A stretch of 5,673 nt of DNA, taken from Parafilimonas sp. (lineage in GTDB: Bacteria; Bacteroidota; Bacteroidia; Chitinophagales; Chitinophagaceae). This document shows positions 1 through 5,673 of this stretch, one piece after another. The first letter of the stretch is position 1. Each line of letters begins with the position of its first letter. The notes beneath the pieces were generated by a model. The model was not told the origin of the DNA and ran no database searches. It saw only the letters and a list, made by a program, of their open reading frames with translations. The DNA lies in NCBI GenBank assembly GCA_025927795.1, contig JAICKT010000301.1, forward strand, positions 1 through 5,673, given 5' to 3'. The translations under genes and the position numbers were made by a program.

Positions 1-610
1 ACTTTCTTACTTTATCAGCAGCCGCAGCATTATTATATTGTATGTAACAAAGTTTTTTCTTGAATGAACTAATAACATTTGCTTCCGTTGCATTTTTGCT
101 TTGCGCCAACGGTTGTAAATTATTTACTACAGCTGCAGTTAAGGGAATGTTTTGATTAATGATTTTGCTGGTATCAATTTTATTTTCACTGTACTGCGTA
201 AATATAAGATTTGCTGCCGCCGTATCATATTTGTTTACAATTTTAAAAGGGATTGAACTTTCAAGCGAGAAGCTTGAATCATCATGAATTCTTTGCTTCA
301 AAATTGTTTCCGCAACTTCTTTTATATATGCTTTATTTCTTTCCAAATCTTTATTATCTGCTTTTGCTATAAGATATTTTTCAAGCGAAAGCAGCGCCAC
401 ATCATTGCGGCTTTCCTGTTGCCTGGTAGTTAAATCTTCAATCAAGGACTGAATGATTTTACTTTCTTCATTCGATTGCGCAATACGTTTGGAGCCGATG
501 TCTAAAACAAAAGCAATAACCACCAGTAAAAAACCTGTAGTAAATTTTGAAAGTATATCCAGTATATCCCAGAAACTTTTGGGTTGTTTTGCAGCAGGAG
601 TTTCAGCCAT
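1..610 (-). CDS. Hypothetical protein with one N-terminal membrane helix (partial, 3' end outside window)
   Basis: An uninterrupted reading frame of 203 codons runs on the minus strand from an ATG at 610-608 to the window edge, so the C-terminus is missing. The protein begins MAETPAAKQPKSFWDILDIL. A hydrophobic segment at about residues 23-39 (TTGFLLVVIAFVLDIG) is followed by KR, then a charged, probably helical stretch (about 42-100) and a mixed region rich in Ala, Asn and Lys. This fits a protein anchored by one N-terminal helix with the rest as a single soluble domain; which side that domain faces is uncertain. A short FWD-type segment before a single helix occurs in many unrelated small membrane-anchored proteins and does not give a function. 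I do not recognise the family. The frame is supported by its length in AT-rich DNA and ordinary codon use. It is divergent from the Bax inhibitor-like gene. Confidence 0.8.
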   Translation of the reverse strand, partial: MAETPAAKQPKSFWDILDILSKFTTGFLLVVIAFVLDIGSKRIAQSNEESKIIQSLIEDLTTRQQESRNDVALLSLEKYLIAKADNKDLERNKAYIKEVAETILKQRIHDDSSFSLESSIPFKIVNKYDTAAANLIFTQYSENKIDTSKIINQNIPLTAAVVNNLQPLAQSKNATEANVISSFKKKLCYIQYNNAAAADKVRK

Positions 611-682
611 AAAAAAGTTTTAGCTGTAAAAGTTAATGCTTATACTTTAAACCTGAATGATTTTATAAATTTTTTTAGTGGT

Positions 683-713
683 TCTGTAATCATTTATTCT
701 TGATGTAAATTTG
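683..713 (+). promoter_or_regulatory. Candidate Bacteroidota-type promoter for the Bax inhibitor-like gene
   Basis: TAAATTTG at 706-713 matches the Bacteroidota -7 consensus TAnnTTTG exactly. A weak -33 match, TCTG at 683-686 (consensus TTTG), lies 19 bases upstream. Transcription would start near 718-721 and give a leader of only about 13-16 bases. The motif is simple and the DNA AT-rich, so this remains a prediction. Confidence 0.4.
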
Positions 714-728
714 TGTCTTAAACACAAA
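710..728. repeat. Perfect 7-bp inverted repeat in the divergent intergenic region
   Basis: TTTGTGT (710-716) and ACACAAA (722-728) are exact reverse complements around a CTTAA centre. The repeat ends five bases before the ATG at 734. It overlaps TAnnTTTG-type promoter motifs on both strands. It could be an operator or a short hairpin in the leader of the membrane-protein mRNA. The structure is read directly from the sequence; the role is inferred. Confidence 0.55.
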
Positions 729-756
729 AATATATGGCACTTACTCAATCGGGCAA
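725..756 (-). promoter_or_regulatory. Candidate promoter for the divergent minus-strand gene
   Basis: On the minus strand TATTTTTG (732 down to 725) fits TAnnTTTG, with TTG (756 down to 754) 21 bases upstream as a possible -33 element. The start of transcription would fall near 718, giving a leader of about 108 bases before the ATG at 610. The -33 part would lie inside the first codons of the opposing gene, which makes it less certain. Confidence 0.25.
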
Positions 757-1495
757 CCCGACCTTATCTCAAAAAATATTCGATCGTTCATTAGAGCAAT
801 CCGATGGTTCGGTGATGACGGTTCGTGGCTCAATTAATAAATTCGGATTTCTTTTATTCATGGTAATTGCAGGTGCAGCCTACACCTGGCATTTATATTA
901 CAATAACCAGCAACAAAGCATGATGACGCTTATGTGGGTTGGTATTATTGGCGGATTGATTTCTGTAGTTGCTATTAGTTTCAAACCTACGCTGGCAAGA
1001 TATCTTTCACCAGCTTACGGCATTTTAGAAGGTTTTGTTCTTGGTGCAATTTCTGCAATATTAAATGATGCGTTCGCAGAAAAATATCCCGGGCTTGTAA
1101 TACAGGCAGTAGGATTAACTTTTGGTGTAGCATTGGCGATGTTTCTATTATATAATTTTCGTGTGATAAAAGCCACGCAGAAATTTAAATCGGTTGTTTT
1201 TGCTGCAACTTTCGGTATAATGATATTTTATGTGATTACTCTCGTACTTAATTTGTTTCATATAAACATTCCATTCATGTACGATAGTTCAATGTTTGGT
1301 ATTGGCTTATCTATTTTTATTGTAGCAATTGCTGCATTAAATCTTATTATAGATTTTGATATGATTGAACAAGGTGCAGCAACAGGCGCCCCAAAATTCA
1401 TGGAATGGTACGGCGCATTTGGTTTGTTGGTAACCATGATTTGGCTGTACATTGAAATATTAAGATTGCTCAGCCGCTTTGCAGGCAGAAAATAA
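734..1495 (+). CDS. Bax inhibitor-1/YccA-like integral membrane protein (BaxI_1 type)
   Basis: The 253-residue protein is almost entirely hydrophobic and has seven predicted membrane helices at about residues 36-56, 63-83, 90-111, 119-141, 152-175, 185-209 and 222-246. The N-terminal SGNPTLSQKIF and the overall plan fit the bacterial BaxI_1 subgroup of the TMBIM/Bax inhibitor-1 superfamily, whose length is usually close to this. Acidic residues in the late helices (Asp207 and Asp209 in IIDFDMIEQG, Glu241 in LYIEILRLL) occupy the region where characterised relatives such as the YetJ calcium-leak channel place their pH-sensing aspartate pair. A pH-gated cation leak is therefore possible, but that role is known only for distant relatives. 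The ATG at 734 is the first in frame, directly after an A-rich leader with no Shine-Dalgarno sequence. The gene is followed by a strong terminator, so it is probably transcribed alone. Confidence 0.93.
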   Translation: MALTQSGNPTLSQKIFDRSLEQSDGSVMTVRGSINKFGFLLFMVIAGAAYTWHLYYNNQQQSMMTLMWVGIIGGLISVVAISFKPTLARYLSPAYGILEGFVLGAISAILNDAFAEKYPGLVIQAVGLTFGVALAMFLLYNFRVIKATQKFKSVVFAATFGIMIFYVITLVLNLFHINIPFMYDSSMFGIGLSIFIVAIAALNLIIDFDMIEQGAATGAPKFMEWYGAFGLLVTMIWLYIEILRLLSRFAGRK

Positions 1496-1513
1496 TCTGA
1501 ACTGAAATTTCTT

Positions 1514-1546
1514 AAGCCGCTTCAAAACAGGAGCGGCTTTTTTTTT
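1514..1546 (+). terminator. Rho-independent terminator after the Bax inhibitor-like gene
   Basis: AAGCCGCT (1514-1521) pairs perfectly with AGCGGCTT (1532-1539) around a ten-base loop, and a run of nine T residues occupies 1538-1546. The stem is GC-rich in otherwise AT-rich DNA and begins 18 bases after the stop codon. The opposite strand has no comparable T run, so it acts only in the plus direction. It separates the membrane-protein gene from the two-component genes. Confidence 0.9.
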
Positions 1547-1610
1547 GGCAGTAACATTTTAATTAATGTGCGTTATATAATTTTTTTAGTTTTCATAACC
1601 ACAAATTTTA

Positions 1611-1640
1611 TTTGAATACACAGCTAAATTTTTTACCTTG
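1611..1640 (+). promoter_or_regulatory. Candidate promoter for the sensor kinase gene
   Basis: TTTG at 1611-1614 is followed after 19 bases by TACCTTG (1634-1640), one base short of the Bacteroidota -7 consensus TAnnTTTG. The spacing equals that of the candidate upstream of the Bax inhibitor-like gene. Transcription would begin near 1646, placing the palindrome at 1661-1674 downstream of the start point. A TATAAT at 1576-1581 is less likely to be used, given the different sigma factor preference in this phylum. Confidence 0.3.
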
Positions 1641-1657
1641 TAATCAAACCAAAATTA

Positions 1658-1677
1658 TTTCTACCTGTATGTAGAAA
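1658..1677. promoter_or_regulatory. Palindromic site 1 (CTACCT-GT-ATGTAG), candidate operator upstream of the kinase gene
   Basis: The core CTACCTGTATGTAG (1661-1674) is extended by TTT on the left and AAA on the right, giving perfect 7-bp arms TTTCTAC/GTAGAAA. It ends eight bases before the kinase ATG. The same half-site arms recur before the regulator gene and before the next gene. Its centre is two bases shorter than in those copies. The likely role is a binding site for the neighbouring response regulator; an RNA hairpin near the start codon is the alternative. Confidence 0.55.
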
Positions 1678-1685
1678 CCCATTAC

Positions 1686-4600
1686 ATGCTTTATAAGAGA
1701 TTGTTTTTATCAGTTTTTATTTTCCCCGTTTACCTCTTTGCGCAAAACAATTATGCATTTCAGCATCTCACCATAGAGGATGGTTTATTATCAAACAAAA
1801 CAAGAAGTTTTCAGGATGAGGAAGGTTTTTATTGGTTTGCGAACTTAAATGGCATTCAGCGTTTCGATGGTAAAAATTTTATCACTTATAAATTTTATTA
1901 CAACCCTTCAAAACTTGTAAAAGCCGATGACTGGGTGAGCAAACCGGTTGAGGATAGTGAAAAAAATATCTGGGTTATAAATAGTGAGGGCATTAATATT
2001 TTTTACAGGAAGGCAGCAAAATTATCGCGTGTATATATGCCTGATGCCCTGGATAGCAACACAAATAATGTTGCAACGGTTATAAAAGATAATCAAAATA
2101 AATTATGGATAATAACGAGTAAAAATATTTTTATCTATGATTATAGTTTACACAAACCTGTTTTATATAACAAAATAATTTCTGATAATAATTCCGGTTT
2201 GCAAAGCGCACAATACGATGAAACAAAAAATTGCTTCTGGATTTTAATTACAGGAACAACACGTCGTATTGCCCGTTTTAATATTGATACAAAACAATTA
2301 AGTTTTCCAATTAAAGAAACTGTTAATGAACTGCTGAAAAGCACAGACCAGATTCCCTTTTTCATGCTTGATAAAAGCGAAAATTTATGGATTGCGGATT
2401 ACATCGGCGATTTTTGCAGGTATGATCTTATTCACCAAAAAGTAACGCTTTATAACATTTTGCATGAACGGAGCAGCCAAATATTAGGTGCACCTAACTC
2501 AACCATTACTGATGCAATTGATGATGGTAATGGTTCTGTTTGGTTTAGCGGAGATTATTATTTGGGAGTTTTAAAGTATGATAAAAAAAACAATAAATTC
2601 TATCAACAGCAAAATGAAAATGGTTCTGAATATGGTTTACACTACAACCAGATAGTATATAATTTTTCGCAAGACAAAGAAAACAATATTTGGATAAACA
2701 CGGATTTGGGAATGAATATTTTTAACCCGCAGGCGCAGGTTTTTAAATATCTTAACGTGCAATCAGGTTCTTTTATAACTCAGTTCAGTTCTGATATTTC
2801 TTCTATATTTCAAAGTTCTTCCGGCAACATTTGGGTAAGCACATGGGGTGATGGAATATTTCAATACAACAGCGATTTTAAATTGCTGAATCATTATGTG
2901 CACTATAAAAATAATGCTTCATCATTTGGCGAACCATTAAATCGTGCATGGTGCTTTGCAGAAGATAATAAAGGAAGATTATGGATTGGTTGCCAGCATG
3001 GAATGCTTTCGGTTTTTGATACTGCAAAAAAACAATTCACCAATATAATAGTTCCTGCATTTAAAGGTGCAACAGTTATGCATGAAATAAAATCAAACAA
3101 TAATATCTGGGTTGGTTTATATAATGGATTAATAGGAAAACTTGATGAAACTACAGGCGAAATAAAAGTGTTCGAAAATGTATATCAGAATGTGTTAAAC
3201 ATCGTTTCGCCGGTGGATGGTATTTGTGCCGACAGGAAAGGAAATATTTGGTGGAGCCCGGGTGCAAATGGTGTCCGCGAGTTTGATGTACAAAAAAGTT
3301 TTGTTGTTGATTCAATGCTTCTTCCGCTGCACATTTCGTCGCCTGTTTTTCTAAACGATTCTGTAATGATGGGTGGCACTGATGCGAAAGGCTTTTTCAT
3401 TTTAAACACGCATACCAGGTCGGTTCGGTTTTTTAATGCATCAAACGGCTTATCAACAAACGACGTGTTTGGCGTAGTTCCATCAAACAATAACAAAATC
3501 TGGATAATTGCAAATGATGGAATTAAGCTGTTTAATCTTTCAAAAAAAACCATTACTGATTTTAATATTAATGATGGTATAAGAGACCACGAATTGCAGA
3601 GTCCATTTTGCAGGCTTAAAAACGGCGTTATAATGTTTGCTGCAAAATCGGGTATTATTTATTTTAATCCTGACAGTATAAAAACAAAATTATCGCCGCC
3701 TGATGTTAGCATTACAGATTTTATAGTAAATAACAAAAGTTATTCAGTTGATTCTTTACTTCAAAATAAAAATATATGGTTAAACTATAAGCAAAATGTT
3801 GTTACTATTAATTATGCATCGCTTTCATTTAACGGGCGAACAACCAACCAATATTTTTATAAACTTTCCGGTGTTGATAAAGATTGGATTGCTGCAGGTA
3901 CGCGCCGTTCTGTTACATATGCAAATCTTTCTCCGGGCAATTATTCGTTTAAAGTGCATGCACAAAATACGGATGGCATTTACACAAAACTTATTACTTC
4001 AATAAACATCATTATCAATCATCCGTGGTGGCAAACATGGTGGGCATATATAATCTGGTCTTTAATGGCTGCGCTTATTATTTATAAAATTTATGATTAC
4101 CGCAAACGCAACCGTGCAGCACTTGCCAACATCCGTCAAAAAATTGCCAGCGATCTGCACGATGATATTGGTTCAACATTAAATAGCATTTCTGTTTATA
4201 GTGAAGTTGCAGGCAAACAATTGCAATCTAACTTAGATAATGCAAAGCAGATATTATATAAGATGGGAAATGCATCACGCAATATGATTGATACAATGAA
4301 TGATATTGTGTGGTCAATCAATCCAAAAAATGATCAGTTTGAAAATATATTGCAACGCATGCAGTTTTTTGCAGGCGAGTTATTATCAGGAAAAAATATT
4401 TTACTTCATTTTGATGCAGGCGTTAACGTAAAAAGTATAAAACTGCCAATGGAAAGAAGAAAAAATTTCTATCTTATTTTTAAAGAAGCAATTAATAATG
4501 CCTGCAAATATTCTAATGCTGAAAATGTAAAAGTTAGTATTTTAGAAACGTCGGGTAAGTTAATAATGATTATTATTGATGATGGAGTTGGTTTTGATGT

Positions 4601-4730
4601 GCATAATATTACTTTTGGAAACGGGTTAAAAAATATGCAATCGCGTGCAAAAGAAATACACGCGCTTTTAAATATAATAAGCCATATTAAAAACGGAACA
4701 AAAATTGAATTGCAAATGCAGTTAAAATAA
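1686..4730 (+). CDS. Two-component sensor histidine kinase with Reg_prop double beta-propeller, Y_Y_Y domain and HisKA_3 transmitter
   Basis: This 1014-residue inner-membrane kinase senses an unknown periplasmic signal and should phosphorylate the regulator encoded 51 bases downstream. A signal peptide (about 1-19, ending LFA before QNN) is followed by Reg_prop repeats over about 23-665. I count about 14 blade cores of the NIWV/LWI kind, near residues 50, 95, 141, 184, 234, 285, 335, 382, 432, 474, 521, 560, 605 and 649, consistent with two seven-bladed propellers. A Y_Y_Y domain (about 700-777) leads into one membrane helix (about 785-803). The cytoplasmic part has a HisKA_3 motif DLHDDIGST with phospho-acceptor His825, then a HATPase_c domain with N box around Glu934-Asn938, G1 DDGVGF (965-970) and G2 GNGLKNM (978-984). 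The sensor half is the same as in hybrid kinases that control polysaccharide use, but no receiver or AraC domain is fused here. All catalytic motifs are intact. Confidence 0.95.
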   Translation: MLYKRLFLSVFIFPVYLFAQNNYAFQHLTIEDGLLSNKTRSFQDEEGFYWFANLNGIQRFDGKNFITYKFYYNPSKLVKADDWVSKPVEDSEKNIWVINSEGINIFYRKAAKLSRVYMPDALDSNTNNVATVIKDNQNKLWIITSKNIFIYDYSLHKPVLYNKIISDNNSGLQSAQYDETKNCFWILITGTTRRIARFNIDTKQLSFPIKETVNELLKSTDQIPFFMLDKSENLWIADYIGDFCRYDLIHQKVTLYNILHERSSQILGAPNSTITDAIDDGNGSVWFSGDYYLGVLKYDKKNNKFYQQQNENGSEYGLHYNQIVYNFSQDKENNIWINTDLGMNIFNPQAQVFKYLNVQSGSFITQFSSDISSIFQSSSGNIWVSTWGDGIFQYNSDFKLLNHYVHYKNNASSFGEPLNRAWCFAEDNKGRLWIGCQHGMLSVFDTAKKQFTNIIVPAFKGATVMHEIKSNNNIWVGLYNGLIGKLDETTGEIKVFENVYQNVLNIVSPVDGICADRKGNIWWSPGANGVREFDVQKSFVVDSMLLPLHISSPVFLNDSVMMGGTDAKGFFILNTHTRSVRFFNASNGLSTNDVFGVVPSNNNKIWIIANDGIKLFNLSKKTITDFNINDGIRDHELQSPFCRLKNGVIMFAAKSGIIYFNPDSIKTKLSPPDVSITDFIVNNKSYSVDSLLQNKNIWLNYKQNVVTINYASLSFNGRTTNQYFYKLSGVDKDWIAAGTRRSVTYANLSPGNYSFKVHAQNTDGIYTKLITSINIIINHPWWQTWWAYIIWSLMAALIIYKIYDYRKRNRAALANIRQKIASDLHDDIGSTLNSISVYSEVAGKQLQSNLDNAKQILYKMGNASRNMIDTMNDIVWSINPKNDQFENILQRMQFFAGELLSGKNILLHFDAGVNVKSIKLPMERRKNFYLIFKEAINNACKYSNAENVKVSILETSGKLIMIIIDDGVGFDVHNITFGNGLKNMQSRAKEIHALLNIISHIKNGTKIELQMQLK

Positions 4731-4746
4731 CTACCTGTTTATGTAG
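4731..4746. promoter_or_regulatory. Palindromic site 2 (CTACCT-GTTT-ATGTAG), candidate operator upstream of the regulator gene
   Basis: CTACCTGTTTATGTAG begins at the base after the kinase stop codon. Its arms are CTACnT/AnGTAG around a four-base centre. It shares CTACCTG with site 1 and the ten bases ATGTAGTGCA (4741-4750) with site 3. It lies 35 bases before the regulator ATG, so it could let the regulator gene be controlled separately from the kinase. Confidence 0.55.
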
Positions 4747-4781
4747 TGCATTTTTTTTGTATAAAAACAAGTTTTGTAAAA

Positions 4782-5414
4782 ATGAGAAAAGACATTAGTG
4801 TAGCACTATTTGAAGATAACTACTTGCTCAGGGATAGCTATTTTCAATTGATTAATGGTACGCCCGGTTTTACATGCGTTGGTGCCTTTGATAGTGCTGC
4901 TGATATTATTTTCAAGATTAAAAGAAGTGAACCTGATGTTATTTTAATGGATATTGATATGCCCGGAATGAATGGCATTGAAGCAGTGCAAATCATCAAA
5001 CAGAATTTTTCAAGCATTTATATTATTATGCAAACTGTGTTTGAAGATGATGATAAAATATTTAATGCCATACAAGCCGGCGCTGATGGTTATATTTTAA
5101 AGAAAACACCACCTGCAAAAATATTAGAATCAATTACAGAAGTATATGATGGCGGCGCACCAATGACGCCGAGCATTGCGGCAAAAACTTTACAACTATT
5201 TCGTTTCGGTATAAAACCAATGCAAGATAAAAAAGACGCACAATTAACCGATAGACAAAAAGAAATTCTGGAAGGTATTGTAAGCGGCATGAGTTATAAA
5301 ATGCTCGCCGAAAAATTATCTCTCTCCATTGATACTATTCGCTATCATGTAAAAAACATCTACGAAATCTTACAGGTGCATTCAAGGTTTGAACTGATGA
5401 AGCAGCGCAAATAA
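4782..5414 (+). CDS. NarL/LuxR-family response regulator, partner of the upstream kinase
   Basis: The 210-residue protein has an N-terminal receiver domain (about 4-122) and a C-terminal LuxR-type helix-turn-helix (about 153-208). The receiver keeps the expected residues: acidic pair Glu11/Asp12, phospho-acceptor Asp57 in LMDIDMPGMNG, Thr85 in IIMQTVFED, and Lys107 in GADGYILKKTP. The DNA-binding domain shows LTDRQKEILEGIVSGMSYKMLAEKL with the recognition region SIDTIRYHVKNIYEIL. HisKA_3 kinases characteristically pair with this regulator class, which agrees with the gene order. I start it at the ATG at 4782. A GTG in frame at 4746 would add 12 residues encoded largely by a T-run, and its first base lies inside palindromic site 2. 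The nearby palindromes are plausible binding sites for this protein. It is expected to be a cytoplasmic transcription factor activated by phosphorylation and dimerisation. Confidence 0.95.
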   Translation: MRKDISVALFEDNYLLRDSYFQLINGTPGFTCVGAFDSAADIIFKIKRSEPDVILMDIDMPGMNGIEAVQIIKQNFSSIYIIMQTVFEDDDKIFNAIQAGADGYILKKTPPAKILESITEVYDGGAPMTPSIAAKTLQLFRFGIKPMQDKKDAQLTDRQKEILEGIVSGMSYKMLAEKLSLSIDTIRYHVKNIYEILQVHSRFELMKQRK

Positions 5415-5445
5415 TTTCTCTCCTTATTTTTCAACTTCTCAACAA

Positions 5446-5461
5446 CTACATTTTAATGTAG
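5446..5461. promoter_or_regulatory. Palindromic site 3 (CTACAT-TTTA-ATGTAG), candidate operator upstream of the secreted-protein gene
   Basis: CTACATTTTAATGTAG is the most symmetrical copy, with 7-bp arms CTACATT/AATGTAG around TT. As at site 2 it is preceded by AA and followed by TGCA. It lies 31 bases after the regulator stop codon and 70 bases before the next ATG. It suggests that the gene at 5532 is a target of the regulator. Confidence 0.55.
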
Positions 5462-5479
5462 TGCAAATTATTGTTTGCA
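5462..5479. repeat. Inverted repeat TGCAAA/TTTGCA next to site 3
   Basis: TGCAAA (5462-5467) and TTTGCA (5474-5479) are exact reverse complements around a six-base spacer, starting at the base after site 3. The right arm overlaps TATTGTTTG (5469-5477), a TAnnTTTG-like string with one extra base that could be a degenerate -7 element. The arms are short, so a chance origin is possible. Confidence 0.35.
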
Positions 5480-5486
5480 TCCGGAG

Positions 5487-5507
5487 TTTTGAAATGCGAT
5501 TTCAAAA
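5487..5507. repeat. 9-bp inverted repeat with three-base centre, possible weak terminator or operator
   Basis: TTTTGAAAT (5487-5495) and ATTTCAAAA (5499-5507) are perfect reverse complements around GCG. Four T residues follow at 5509-5512. As RNA it would form an AU-rich hairpin 72 bases after the regulator stop, so it could be a weak terminator for the two-component genes. As DNA it could be a second regulatory site before the next gene. The symmetry is directly visible; the function is not settled. Confidence 0.45.
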
Positions 5508-5531
5508 GTTTTAATCACGCAAGAAAATTTT

Positions 5532-5673
5532 ATGAAAAAGAATTTCAAACCGCTTTTGTTATGCAGCTTTTTTCTGATTGCATTTATCCCCGCAAAACAT
5601 CACTTGCCTGGAAAATGGACTGTTTACAATTCTGATGGAACACCCGTTGGAGAATATGTAGAGCTGAAAAATG
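5532..5673 (+). CDS. Small secreted protein, possibly lipocalin-like (partial, C-terminus outside window)
   Basis: The first 47 codons are present and the frame is open to the window edge. The N-terminus MKKNFKPLLLCSFFLIAFIPA is a typical signal peptide with Lys residues, a hydrophobic core and a plausible signal peptidase I site after about residue 21. Cys11 sits within the hydrophobic core and is not a convincing lipobox. The mature start LPGKWTVYNSDGTPVGEYVELKN resembles the opening strand of lipocalin-like proteins common in Bacteroidota, where LxGxW is followed by a glycine-rich turn and another strand. That assignment is tentative because most of the protein is missing. The ATG at 5532 follows an A/T-rich leader. 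The gene lies 117 bases after the regulator gene, and a palindrome shared with the kinase and regulator genes precedes it, suggesting control by that system. Confidence 0.75.
   Translation, partial: MKKNFKPLLLCSFFLIAFIPAKHHLPGKWTVYNSDGTPVGEYVELKN

Noticed and set aside
260..278. Inverted repeat TTCAAGC/GCTTGAA, with a partial TCAAGCGA copy near 380
   Set aside because: It sits inside the minus-strand coding region, where the repeated string encodes Ser-Leu-Glu in two places; the arms are short and coding constraint explains it.
1576..1581. TATAAT as a sigma-70-type -10 box for the kinase gene
   Set aside because: The window looks like Bacteroidota, whose main sigma factor prefers TAnnTTTG, and this hexamer arises easily in AT-rich DNA; it also lacks a clear -35 partner.
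3185..3553. A 122-codon open frame on the minus strand inside the kinase gene
   Set aside because: It lies wholly opposite an intact, domain-rich coding region, and its translation shows no recognisable family features.
3796..4005. A 69-codon plus-strand open frame inside the kinase gene
   Set aside because: It is an out-of-frame shadow of the Y_Y_Y domain coding sequence, with no start signal or meaningful protein pattern.
4746..4781. An upstream in-frame GTG start giving a 222-residue response regulator
   Set aside because: The added 12 codons come mostly from a T-run, the GTG shares its first base with palindromic site 2, and the receiver domain begins in the usual way right after the ATG at 4782.
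1..5673. tRNA, rRNA, CRISPR array, insertion sequence, attachment site or phage remnants
   Set aside because: I saw no regularly spaced repeats, tRNA-like cloverleaf, transposase-like frame or terminal repeats. Apart from the regulatory gaps, the window is filled by ordinary coding regions.

Overview
The window looks like chromosomal DNA from a member of the Bacteroidota, most likely Chitinophagaceae or a near relative (inference; no search was run). The reasons are AT-rich DNA, absence of Shine-Dalgarno sequences before the genes, candidate promoters of the Bacteroidota TAnnTTTG type, and a sensor kinase built on a Reg_prop double beta-propeller plus Y_Y_Y module, an architecture concentrated in this phylum.

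Layout. Bases 1-610 (minus strand) hold the first 203 codons of an unrecognised protein with one N-terminal membrane segment; its 3' end lies outside the window. It is divergent from a complete Bax inhibitor-1/YccA-type seven-helix membrane protein (734-1495, plus). The 123-base gap between them carries a perfect 7-bp inverted repeat that overlaps candidate promoter elements on both strands. A strong intrinsic terminator (1514-1546) closes the membrane-protein gene. Next come a large two-component sensor histidine kinase (1686-4730) and its NarL/LuxR-type response regulator (4782-5414), separated by 51 bases. The window ends in the first 47 codons of a small secreted, possibly lipocalin-like protein (5532 onward).

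How it works together. The kinase has a secretion signal, about 14 propeller blades, a Y_Y_Y domain, one membrane helix and a HisKA_3/HATPase_c transmitter. It should sense something in the periplasm and pass phosphate from His825 to Asp57 of the regulator.

The most interesting signal is a related palindrome, CTAC(C/A)T-N2/4-ATGTAG, found just upstream of the kinase gene (1661-1674), the regulator gene (4731-4746) and the secreted-protein gene (5446-5461). I found no other copy with both arms in the window. This suggests that the regulator binds these sites, controls its own two genes, and has the downstream secreted protein as a target. Two further inverted repeats lie between the third site and that last gene.
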